Shown: positions 37,886-47,760 of the stretch, piece after piece
Numbering within the stretch: position 1 is the stretch's first letter
Layout: each line of letters opens with the position of its first letter
DNA from: Varanus komodoensis
Lineage: Eukaryota > Chordata > Lepidosauria > Squamata > Varanidae
Direction of reading: 5' to 3'
DNA length: 64,000 nt
NCBI RefSeq assembly: GCF_004798865.1
Contig: NW_025335440.1
Coordinates: forward strand, 9,854,857 to 9,918,856
Translations under genes and position numbers: made by a program
The notes under the pieces: generated by a model
What the model saw: only the letters and a program-made list of their open reading frames with translations
The model's database searches: none
What the model was told of the DNA's origin: nothing

Positions 37886-38575
37886 ATTCTTTTCAGAATC
37901 AGAGTTATTCTGTGCATAACATCAAAAGCAGGTGGGAAATCTATTGATCTGTTTTCAAAAATTCTGGATCAGTTAACGGACAATGAAATCTGACCAACCC
38001 AATAAAGCAACTTAAAACAATACAGCAGCAATGATGTAGCCCAGTAACTTGTTCAGAAATGTAGGAACAAAATATTGGTAGCCGGCATTGCAAGTCTATT
38101 TGTGCTGGTATGAAACAAAGCAGTGCTGTGGTTATGTCTGGATCCCGGTAAGTCGAATCTAATGTGCAATGTAGGGATGATGACAGCGAGAGACGTAACA
38201 TCCTGTTCATTGTTTAAGGTCTGGTGGGAAATGCCTTACCAGGAATCCGAACCAGAAAAGGACTTTTGCAGATCGTAGTCCTCCTCCTGTTCTGAGGTGA
38301 GCCATGGAACGGACAGGTTCTTTTAGACCCTGGACTTAATAATGGGATGGGGTTCTCTTGCAGACAGCTCTCTTGTGCTCCAGTTGGGAAATGCGCTGCT
38401 AACAGTCCCTCAATCCAGTCCAGGATCTACCTTGGTTTTTACATTCCTGATCGGTTAGAAGAAATATATCCTATTTGCCCCCATGGTCATAAAGAAGTAA
38501 CTGGAATGGTCCATCTCTGTGCCACTGTTGCTACGCACACGAAATGGAACTTGTGTTTGCTGCCCTGAGGCTAAA
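37886..38575. other. Stretch with no recognised feature
   Basis: No exon, repeat or RNA gene was recognised between the SINE and the mariner MITE. Confidence 0.5.
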
Positions 38576-38781
38576 TATGAGTGTCTTCAAAAAGTTTCTG
38601 CACTTTTATATTTTAAATTTTAAATTTTATATATATATTGCTGATGGCATTAAAAAGTTGGTACTACGCTGGGAAAAATGCATCACAAAGGAAGGTACCT
38701 ATGTAGAGAAATGATGCAATGCGCTTTTGAAATTCTTCATAGAGCTTAAAAAGTGCAGAAACGCTTTGAAGACCCCTCGTA
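38576..38781 (+). mobile_element. Mariner-type MITE flanked by TA
   Basis: The ends are inverted repeats: GTCTTCAAAAAGTTTCTGCA on the left, and on the right the reverse of GGGGTCTTCAAAGCGTTTCT. TA lies at each border (38576-38577, 38780-38781), as Tc1/mariner insertion produces. The interior keeps the end of a transposase frame (38646-38714) encoding GIKKLVLRWEKCITKEGTY and then VEK-stop, a typical mariner C terminus. It is therefore an internally deleted mariner, not an unrelated hairpin. Confidence 0.88.
38646..38714 (+). pseudogene. Remnant of a mariner transposase C terminus
   Basis: Twenty-two codons in frame, ending RWEKCITKEGTYVEK and TGA. This is the conserved last segment of mariner transposases; the catalytic domain is absent. 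The strand is fixed by the frame. Confidence 0.82.
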
Positions 38782-40434
38782 CATTTACCTGGCACTAAGC
38801 ACCATCTTGCAGCAAGGGATTGTGTCTTTAAAATAGAAATGCGCCTCTTTGACCATGTACCTGCTCGCTGGCAGTCAAAAGTCTTTAAAAGTAGGAGGAA
38901 AGGAAGGAGCTGATGCTGTGGTGAGCTGCTGCCCAGGAGCTGAGGCTGGTCTGGTTTGCTGCTGTTTCCCTCACCTGCTGCTCTCTGGGTGGTTACTTGG
39001 GAGCTGGGGAGTCCCTGGCCTTTGCCCCAGAGCGCCAGTCCTGGTGGCACGGCTGGCACTGAGCACGAAGAGCTTCCAAATCCAGTCTCCGAGGGATGCT
39101 CCTACGCCGCTCTGCAGCCTCGCTCCTTCTGCCGCGCTGACCTTGCGCTGACCCAGATCGCAGGCTCTCTGCTGCTCCCTGTGGACAGACGGGGCTGCGA
39201 TCAGGTTCCCTTTTCTGAGCTGCGCGTTTCTCATGGGCATCCAAACATCTCTGTGGCATCCCTTCCTGGGGGTAGTCAGTGCCGGCCCATGGAGAAAGGA
39301 ATAGCTCAGCATGGGAGTGCAGGAGATGCTGGCAGGATCCGTGCACACGGAACAGGGCAAGGGCAAACCCGTAGCATCTCCCCCAAATGACTTGTCCAGA
39401 CATCTCAACAATGCAATAGTGATTATGCGAGAACTTTGGAGATGCAGTTTCCCACGTATGTGCAGAGATTTGTTTGCGGGCGATCTTTCTTTTTTTGGCA
39501 AATGACGCAGATGTTTCTTTCTCCCCTTCCCGGTGGTGGAGCTTTGCGGCTTCTCCGGTATTCCCTGTGCAGAGCTGACAAACTGATTTGAAATCTCAAA
39601 GAGATGAGGGCACCGGGTGCTGTGGGGAGAAGCAATCGGGCAGGCTTGTGCTTGGTTTGCTGCCCCAAATGGAGAGCCCCCCGGAATTGCTCTTTCCACG
39701 CCGGCTTAGAGTTTTGCTTTCTGTTTCGAACGGCGAGGGGTGTTCCGGGTTCTCCCAGCATTCTTGCTTCCCCGGCTTTTGGCACTGTCTGGGTGGGATC
39801 TGCCTCTCGGTCAGTTTATTCGCTCTTGTTGGACTCCCCATCGCAGCAGCTCCGCATTGCCAGGAGCTACCTGAGGACATGAGGAGACAAGGCCGTTGGA
39901 TATTCAGCAGCCAGCACCCCCAATCCTTTTGCTTGTACGGAGATTATGCTCTGCTGTTCATTGCCATAACGGAGCATTTTATTAAAAAGCATGCTCTATT
40001 TACAAGGTCTAGGGCACAAGGGTACGCTCGCTTAGGCATCCATCCTGGGAGCTGTAGGATCTTTTCTGTCTAAACAGGTATGGGGTTGAACTCTTAGAAT
40101 GTTACCTATCTAACACAGTTCCTGAGCAGTGAACATCAAAACATCAATGTGCAAAATTAAAATATTTAAGAACCGGCTACAGTGAGAACATTGTGGCTGG
40201 CCGATTGTTGCAAGGAATAAATTGTCTTCAGCAGGCACTTGAAAACAAAACAATGCCTCTGCCTCAACAAGCAGGGATTTCCAAGGCTGATGAAATCTAT
40301 CTAATGTAGCTGAAAACAGGATTGATTGCTAGTGAAGACTTGTGGTTTCCCTTGCTGGCAAGACATGTTGCACTCATGTTAAAATCACGGCTGGGCCCAC
40401 TTCGGATTATTGTTTTCTAGCAATTCAAACCAAC
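38782..40434. other. Stretch with no recognised gene
   Basis: A short hairpin-family word pair lies near 40030-40075 (GGGAGCTGTAGGATCTTTTC). No exon or named LINE/SINE was recognised. Confidence 0.5.
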
Positions 40435-40565
40435 TTTCCCCAAGCTAGTGGCCTGCAGAAATGTGGGAAGTCAGCTCCCAGAATCTCCAGCCAGCTCTCC
40501 TTTGATGGTGAGGGGATTCAGGCAGTTGCAGTCCAACCAACCCAGGCACCAGGGCAGGAAATGCT
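40435..40565. repeat. Hairpin interspersed repeat, diverged
   Basis: CAGCTCCCAGAATCTCCAGC and GGCAGTTGCAGTCCAACCAA stand as opposing arms, then AGGCACCAGGGCAGGAAATG. It belongs to the lizard hairpin family. Confidence 0.5.
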
Positions 40566-40671
40566 GGATTAAATGATAAGCATCTTCTGGAAAAATTTCT
40601 AAGATGGGGAGGGTAGACTTGGCATATCGTAGATCATGTGCAATATTATCTATTTGCTAGAAGTGAGACCT

Positions 40672-40875
40672 GTAACAGTGTGGTACAGTGGTTAGACTGA
40701 TGGACTGGTGATCCAGGTTCTAGTCCCCACTCAGCCATAAAACCACTGGGTGACTTTGGGCCAGTACTGACCCTCAGCCTAACCTACCTTAGAGGGTTGT
40801 TGTTCTGAGGATGGAATGGTGAGGGGGAGAATTAGGTATGCTATTCAGGGGTCCTTGCAAAGGGGAAAGAGACAA
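40672..40875 (+). mobile_element. tRNA-derived SINE, near complete
   Basis: AGTGTGGTACAGTGGTTAGA, the B-box CAGGTTCTAGTCCCCACTC, AACCACTGGGTGACTTTGGG, CCTCAGCCTAACCTACCTTA and GAGGGTTGTTGTTCTGAGGA are in family order. Confidence 0.88.
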
Positions 40876-41059
40876 GAAATGATGAAAGAATGGTATTAAT
40901 ATGTTGCAGGGTTTTATTGTTTTGCCCTGCCTCAATGGCTTTTTAGCAGATACAGCAGCGTCTAAAAGATGGTGATAATGATGGTAATATAATAGGCCTT
41001 TTTGTGTTTGTTTGTGGGGATTTGTTGAATTTGGGCACACTGAATCAATTGTGCACTGC

Positions 41060-41185
41060 CCAGCCTCCCCTGCAGACTTGTTCCAGCTGTTGCCCTTCAG
41101 ATATTTTGGACTTCAAAGCTTCGCATCCCCAGCCAGCATGGCTGAGCTGGCTGGGGATGTTAAGAGTCATATTTCAAGATGCCAG
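41060..41185. repeat. Hairpin interspersed repeat
   Basis: CCAGCTGTTGCCCTTCAGAT, ATCCCCAGCCAGCATGGCTG and GAGCTGGCTGGGGATGTTAA form a clear stem around the CAGCCAGC centre. Confidence 0.6.
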
Positions 41186-41384
41186 CTGGGGTTAGGCTAC
41201 TCTTGAACCTTTCACCCAAGTCTGGGAGAAGAAGTTTCTGCTCTAGGTCTGTGCTAGGAACTGCATACAACTCTGTTAAGTTACCACCTGCTTTGTGCAG
41301 CCTGAAATCTAGCTAAGGTTCACTAGACAGCTGTTTCTCACTCATAGCTCTCTTCTGTGATGCCCTTCTTTAAAAACGACATGC

Positions 41385-41525
41385 ATGCATCCGTAGGTAT
41401 TTAAAAATGCATTTAAATGCACACATTTTCCTCTCAAAATTTGTATGTAAGTGTACGTTTTTAGATGTGCAATTTTTCTGAGAACTGCTTCAAAATGCAA
41501 AAGCAAGAGGAAATTTTGCAAGAGC
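41385..41525. repeat. AT-rich ATGCAT-word repeat
   Basis: Words such as AAAATGCATTTAAATGCACA and GTGTACGTTTTTAGATGTGC recall the stretch at 1975-2150. The family is unnamed. Confidence 0.4.
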
Positions 41526-41631
41526 AAAATTCATTGGATGGCTGAGCTCCAGTCTGCATGTTGGTTGGAGAGATGGTGGTCAGGTCATTTTGATATAGGC
41601 ATTGGCAGAGATAAGCCTCCCTGCTCACCAA

Positions 41632-41808
41632 CAGGGCCGTCTGAACAGCACGATGGGCCCCGGGCAAAGCAGTGTCCTGGGGCCCCTACGACAACTACAA
41701 CTACTGGTAGTTTTGGAAGTTTTCCCATTTTCCAAGGGTTAACATACACAGATTAGTATGGGGCCCATGGGCAAGTGCCCACCAGACCCATGTGTTAAGA
41801 CGGCCCTG
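41632..41808. mobile_element. hAT-type MITE, copy B (177 bp)
   Basis: The ends are CAGGGCCGTCTGAAC and the reverse-matching TTAAGACGGCCCTG. A perfect 8-bp target duplication CTCACCAA flanks it (41624-41631 and 41809-41816). The core is nearly identical to copy A (30715-30890). No coding capacity was seen. The termini are better kept than in copy A. Confidence 0.93.
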
Positions 41809-42559
41809 CTCACCAATGGTCACTTTATTAATATTATTATTCAGTGCCGGCTATTATTCCAGGGGGTCCCTCACCCTCATAATCCTGGATCAAGAAAAGG
41901 GAGAGGCAGAGGGTGCTATTTGGTGTTTGTGCTTTGAGCTGTCCTTTCAGCTTCTTTCATTTTAGGAAGTGGAGCACCCTATATGAATAGGGAGTGCAGG
42001 CTGGCAGTTCTGTAGGCTGGCAATTCTGATTTGCATCAGTGATGTGTAGGAACAACACCAGAGGGTGGTTGTGCATTTGGGATTATTTAAAACAGATTAA
42101 AATTACACTAATCCTCGAGAAGGTGCCTGTAGACATTGGAGAATATTAAAAAGCGTTTCTTGCTTGCAAATCCAATGCAATGTGAAAGTCAGTGCACCCC
42201 AGCCGAGATTTAAATACATGCCCTTCAACAAGAAACCTTCTTATTTTAACAAGTTAAGACATTGCACTGAAACAAACAACAAAGTGGTTAGAGAACATGG
42301 AGGGGGAGATGAGACAGCAGGTAAGAACAGATTGTGCAAACCCAGAGACAATGCTGACTGCAGAACTGGGGCCGGTACTTCACCCTTCCACCCGTATGTC
42401 CAGACAACACTTGAAGGAAAGCAGGAACGCAAGCCGTGGTCTCACACATGGCTGTTGGTCACTGTCTTCCCGCATGAGGACAGAATGCTGCCAACCCGGG
42501 GACCCATGGGGCATGGGCCGTGGTGCAGAAAGGGAATGGCCATGCACAGAGGCCGTGCT

Positions 42560-42985
42560 TCAGTGTATCAACAGCCCTGTAAGGTCGTTTGCCCTGGGGC
42601 TTGTCACTGTCCCAAAGTCACCTGGTGAGCTCCATGGCTGAGTGAGGACTAGAACCTGGAGAAGGGCCTTCCCTGTGGTGGCACCCCGGTTATGGAATAC
42701 ACTCCCCAGAGAGGTTCGCCTGGCACTAACACTTCATTCCTTTTGGTGCCAGGCTAAAACCTTTTAATTTTCCCGCTATTTTAAGGTTTGAGTCTGAGCT
42801 TAATGTGGGGTTTTATTGTACCGAAAATCAATCTGGATGCTGTACTTCTTTCTGTTCTAATGTAAGGCCATCCCAAGACCTCAGTAGTGGATGGTATATA
42901 AAAGTTTTAAATAAATAAACAAACCCAGATCTCCCGAGTCCTGGCCCAGCACGCTCAGGACCACCTTGCCACGCTGGCTCTCTTT
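42560..42985 (-). mobile_element. Antisense SINE split by an L2 fragment
   Basis: The antisense SINE body (CCAAAGTCACCTGGTGAGCT, CATGGCTGAGTGAGGACTAG, AACCTGGA) stops at about 42660. It resumes at about 42926 with AACCCAGATCTCCCGAGTCC, TGGCCCAGCACGC. The two halves are contiguous in the SINE consensus. AACCTGGA/AACCCAGA may be an imperfect target duplication. Confidence 0.72.
42661..42925 (+). mobile_element. L2 LINE 3' end inside a SINE
   Basis: GAAGGGCCTTCCCTGTGGTG, CCGGTTATGGAATACACTCC and CCAGAGAGGTTCGCCTGGC match the L2 tail coding text (FSVVA..LWN.LP.EVR.A). It ends TTTAAATAAATAAAC. Compare 29823-30375. Confidence 0.82.
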
Positions 42986-43744
42986 TAACTATTTTAAACA
43001 TCACTTATATTTTTTGTGCTGGCAGCTGGAATTTCTTCAGAGCAGGATTTCCCATAAATGCCTCTGGGCTAGTCACTCATCCTTGGTGGCTGGTCATGCC
43101 CACCCGGAGCAACCTCTATGCCCATGACAGTTTTTCAGACTTCCAGATGCACCCAGGAGCCAAAAATCTTTCCTTCCCCCAATCCACTGGAATGTTCCCT
43201 AGTCTCCCAGTCCAAGGCAGCTTTAGACAGAAGAGAGTCCTACGGTTTTTAACAGGGCTGGCTAGATGTGTAGGTCTGTTTGCTGCCTGAGCAGGCTCAA
43301 AGAGACCTAAATGAGGTTAAAGGATTGTGCTTGTGCTATCAGACTTTGAGCTTATTGATTTCAATACTTTTATTCCAGGTGCGCAGCAGCCCGGCCCGCC
43401 TGGGATCCCATTCCAGGCCTCTGAGGTCCCACAGACTGCCACAGCCCCTTTCCCTTGACAGCCAATTATGCGGCAGTTTCCAGGCTTTTATAAAGCTTTC
43501 CCCCCCGCATCTAAAAGGTTGAAACACCTCTCTTAAAACTTACTTGCTGGCAGTGAGAGCGGAAACAAAGAACAGGGTACTGGGTTGGCCCCACCCTCTT
43601 TTGCCTTCGGCCCGCCCCTTGGCCTGCAGCCCCACCCACCATGAGATGTGGCCCTACAATTCCTGCAGAGTAGGATTCCTGGAACATTTTCTGCATGATG
43701 CAAAACTGCAAAGGTGGGAGCTTTTTAGCTTAGGGGAAAAGGCA

Positions 43745-44105
43745 AGAAAAGGGAGAATGCTGGAGGTGTACAAAATTAGGCGTGGTGTGGGAAAGGCTCA
43801 CAATCCTGGAACCCAACTTTAGACGTGAAGGTAAATGATGGGAGATTTAAAACAGACAAGAGGAAGCCTTTCTTCCCGGAGAACACTGTGAACCATGGAT
43901 CGCTGACAGCTCCTGTAAGAGGTTGCGGTGACTCTAAAAGGGGATTGGCACATCTCCAGGGGTTTGGACTCCTGTTGCTCGGGAAGACAACCGGCGTAGT
44001 CTGTGGCCCTCCTGGCCTACTTCCAGGTTTCCAATGGACTGCTGTGGGCACGCAGTGGAGGACCTGATGGACTTTGGTCTGCTCCTGCGAAGCTCTGCTT
44101 ATGTT
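43745..44105 (+). mobile_element. CR1/L3-like LINE 3' end
   Basis: ACAGACAAGAGGAAGCCTTT, CCGGAGAACACTGTGAACCA, CTCTAAAAGGGGATTGGCAC, CCTGATGGACTTTGGTCTGC and GCTCTGCTTATGTTCCC keep the order of this element's 3' end. Confidence 0.78.
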
Positions 44106-45884
44106 CCCACGATGCATAGATGTGTGACGTTCACATGCACTTCCCACAGAATTAATGCAGAACGCCGTACGGCGACCCTGTGATGCCCTTCCCGTGTTGC
44201 TGATGGTGGTTGTGTGGGGGCTGAGGCATTGCCGGGGATTGTGATATCACGGCTGGGACGAGGCTGCAACCAGGACCGTGCTCTCCTAGCTAATACTCTG
44301 AACCTGCCATGAAATGGATTGCATGGATGCTGCTGATGATAACGATAACAAAATATTCGAGCTGATTGCCCTTGGTTGGCCATGAATTGTGCAGCTTAGG
44401 AGGGTTATCTCTGTTGCAGCTGTTCCCAGGGAGGGTCTGACTTGTTTATCAGAATCAGGAAGGGTTTTTTTTAATGTTATCTTTAGCCTCCGTTCTGCAT
44501 TAGGGCCAGTTGACTGTGACAGTTCTCCCCTCGGAACATTTTTGGAAGAGATTTCCACCTCAACGGGCGACTCCTAAGCTGGGGGAGACGGCCGTGCATG
44601 CCGCACAGGCAGCGTTTCCGTTTTGTTTTCTTTCTCACTCTTCCTCGTCTCTCCAGTACACGGGCCTGAACCCAGGTGCCAAATGACTGTAAATCCAGCG
44701 CTGCATTCACAGCATGGGAAGGACGGGCAGTGCCGTCTGTCAGACAGGACATTCCAGGCTCTGGATCCACAGAGTAAGTTCCATTCCTGGGAGCTAGCTC
44801 CAGAGTGAACGTCCTGGGAGTTTCAGTTGCCCTGTTAAATGTTCTAGCCCTCATGAGTGCAGCAGGGAGTTTGAGCTGCGTGCAGGCGGTGTCTGGTGCA
44901 GCCTGATGCCCCAGAACAGGAGCTCTCTGAGGTGGAGCCAGTCCTGATCCCAAGACTCTCTGTTATCCTACTCCATTGGTCCAGCCTTGGAACGCCTCGA
45001 TTTTTTAAACAGTTGTGGGTCATTTTGTGATGCTGATGTGCAATTTCTCTCTGTCACATGAGACCATACATTTGCACACATGAAACTAAATGGAGTCTCT
45101 CACATACACACCATATGCCTAATGGACATGGATGTTTTGCAGTTTTCTAGAAGGTGAACAGAAGGGCTGGTGGCCACATAGCTTGTGTCGCTGGGTTTGC
45201 AAGGGGGATGGAGCTTTTCGTGAGCTTTGCTTCAGCTGCTGTGTGGATTGTTGAGGAGACAGCCCTGCAGACTGGCCGGGATTTAGGGGCAGGTGACCCC
45301 AGCCGACCCCCTGGGCACCAAGTTTGGAAGGACACCTGTCACAGCCTATCAGCAAATGGAGCTTTGTGGCCCACCAAATGTTTGTTCTTCATCTTATGTG
45401 TTGCTCTGCTGATAGCGCTCGTCTTCTCTCCCGCTCCCCAACTTGTTCAGCAAACCTTCCCTGTGTTGGGCTTGCACCATGGGTTGCATAAGAGAGCTGG
45501 TCCCCTCCAGAAGCGTTGGATGCCCAACTTGCTGCTTTTCGTGGTTGGTTGGCGGGCAATTCTTGGCCAACACATTCAGCAGCTACTAGACATGGGGAAG
45601 CTGGCATGATGCATTATAGAGTCTGGGACAGGGTCAGGGTGTGGCTAGGGAGACCTGGGCTACACAGAGAGCCCTGGGTTCAGGTTCCTCTTGGGCTCGC
45701 CAGGTGCTTTGGGCTCTCTCTCTCAGCATGCATGACCCTGAACAAATTTGAAGGAAGGTGGGATAGAGATGCCAGTTCTGTCAATGGACTGAGTGGCCTT
45801 TTGAGAGACACGACAATGGCCTTGATTGTCCCGAAGGAGATGACTTGTGGCTATTTCTTCTGCCGCTGACTTGGCCTGCGGTGG
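44106..45884. other. Stretch with no gene; possible SINE remnant
   Basis: Around 45605-45780 there is SINE-like text (GGGAGACCTGGGCTACACAG, TTGGGCTCGCCAGGTGC), too diverged for a firm call. Nothing else was recognised. Confidence 0.45.
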
Positions 45885-46100
45885 GTGTTATGTGCTGTCA
45901 AGTTGCGGCTGATGTATGGCAACCCCATGAACGAGGGCCTTCCGGAATGTCCTGTCCTTCACAGCCCTGCTCAGCTCTTGGAAACTCAGCACCGTGGCTG
46001 AAATGGATCCGCCTCATTGCTGGTCTTGCTCTTCTTCTGCCTTTGCCTTCCCTGGCACGACTGTCTCTTCCAGTGGGTCTTACATCCTCTTGACCTGCAC
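45885..46100 (-). mobile_element. RTE-type LINE 3' fragment, antisense
   Basis: GTTATGTGCTGTCAAGTTGC, GGCTGATGTATGGCAACCCC, CCTGTCCTTCACAGCCCTGC and TGTCTCTTCCAGTGGGTCTT are the antisense of a common squamate RTE 3' end. Confidence 0.75.
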
Positions 46101-46294
46101 GGTTATAAGTGTCCTGATATTACAAACTGCCTATCAGTCCCTGAGGTTCTCCTTTCCAAAGGAGGATGATTCTGCAAGAATTTCTCCACCCCTGGGCAGA
46201 AAGCTCTATTCCTGTAGGAAGCTCACAATCAAAGGAAAGGCAAGCCAGTCTGGGAAGATAAGAGTTAGGCTGTCTTAAAGCAAGAAAGGTCTTT

Positions 46295-46390
46295 TAGGGC
46301 ACAGTCTTATGCAAGTTTAGACAGAAAAACTCCCAGCATGCCCCAACCAGCTACGCTGGGTGTTGTAGGCCGTTTTTCCATCTAAATTTT
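46295..46390. repeat. Inverted repeat with TTTAGACAGAAAAA arms
   Basis: GCAAGTTTAGACAGAAAAAC on the left is answered by GTTTTTCCATCTAAATTTTA on the right, with CCCAGCATG and GGGTGTTGTAG inside. Partial relatives are at 19385-19455, 40030-40075 and 57290-57370. Confidence 0.65.
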
Positions 46391-47589
46391 AACTTTCCCT
46401 CATGTTGCTTGACCATGCCTTGTGGATGTGGGCGGCCCATTAAGCTGACTGCCAGCCTCTTTGAGCATCTGGAATGCGAGTCACAACTTACCCATTGGAG
46501 CTTGTGGGTATGGTGGATGCCTGGAGGGCTAAGGAAGCTTGCAGAAACATTGACCAGAGCGAAGGAGAGAGAAAATTGGGGTGGGGAATGGGGAGAGACT
46601 GCTTTGTAGAAATGGCAGACAGATGTTGCTCTTTGTTCTGTGACAAAGCGAGGACTGAATGGGATGCCCCATCCAGCCCTAGTCAATAGGATCCATGGTC
46701 AAAGATGCTGGGATCTGTGGTCCAAAACATCTGCAGGGGGAAAGGCGGCTCAACCGAATCCCTTTTCCAAAGCCATCTTAGCTAGAGCCCTTCTGTGCAT
46801 TTCGCTGCATCAAAGCACTCCCTTCTGAGTGCTTGGACCTTTGTGCTCACGTGTGGTTTTGTGTGGGCGCAATTTTGCTCGCACCAAAAGCAGGTGTTAT
46901 AGCCCATCCATAAATAAGGTGCAAAGGATTTCCTTTTTCTACGAAGCCTTGGTGACAAGCAGTCGCCAGTGCCCCCCACTCCATTTTCATGCTTTTGTCA
47001 TACTGATGACTTTTTACCCAGGACCAGAATACACCCAGAGAAGCTGTCGCAGCTGAAAACAATGAAGACGGCAACTCTTGCAGGAATGCCTGATCTTACG
47101 CAATCTCTGTTATGATTTCTAGGCCAAACAGGCATGTGAATATCAGATGCTTATGTGAACTGATTGGTCCCAACTTCTTTTTTTCTGCTGCTCTCTTCTT
47201 TTCTGCCTTATTTATTCTACTCTCTGTAGAAATTGCAGCGCATTTTCTTATCAGCCTCATCACTGCAGTGAAAAGTGACTGAGATTTCAGAACCCGCTGC
47301 CCAGTTTGGGCCCCCGACTCTTCTGCAGGGAACAACTGCTAAGCTCAAGTTACACTTTGGGTTTGGATGAAAAGCAATGCCATGTTCGTCTCCACCTGCA
47401 AACATGTTAGGATTGCTGCCGAAGGTTTCCCTCAAGCAAAACCTGAAGCAAGTTTGGGGTTTCCCACCTCCTTGTGCCCTGCATTCTGTGCTTTCAAGGG
47501 TCCTGTTTGCATGCCCCGTTTTTATTCTGACATTGGTGCATCGCACGTATATGCTGCCTTTATTCCTCTTGTGAAAAACTCAAAGTATC
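46391..47589. other. Stretch with no recognised feature
   Basis: No exon, repeat or RNA gene was recognised. Confidence 0.5.
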
Positions 47590-47760
47590 TTCTGTAGCTC
47601 ACTTTTATCCACACAACAGCCCTGTGAGGTAGGTTGGGTGGAGGGTGAGTGACTGCCCAAAGTCATCCAGTGAGCTTCAGGACTGAGTGGGGACCAGAAC
47701 CTGGATCTCCCGGGTTCCCAGTACAATACCAACTACTGCACCATACTGACCTGCTCCAGT
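47590..47760 (-). mobile_element. tRNA-derived SINE, antisense
   Basis: CACAACAGCCCTGTGAGGTA, CCAAAGTCATCCAGTGAGCT, the antisense B-box GGGGACCAGAACCTGGATC and the antisense head ACTACTGCACCATACTG. Confidence 0.85.
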
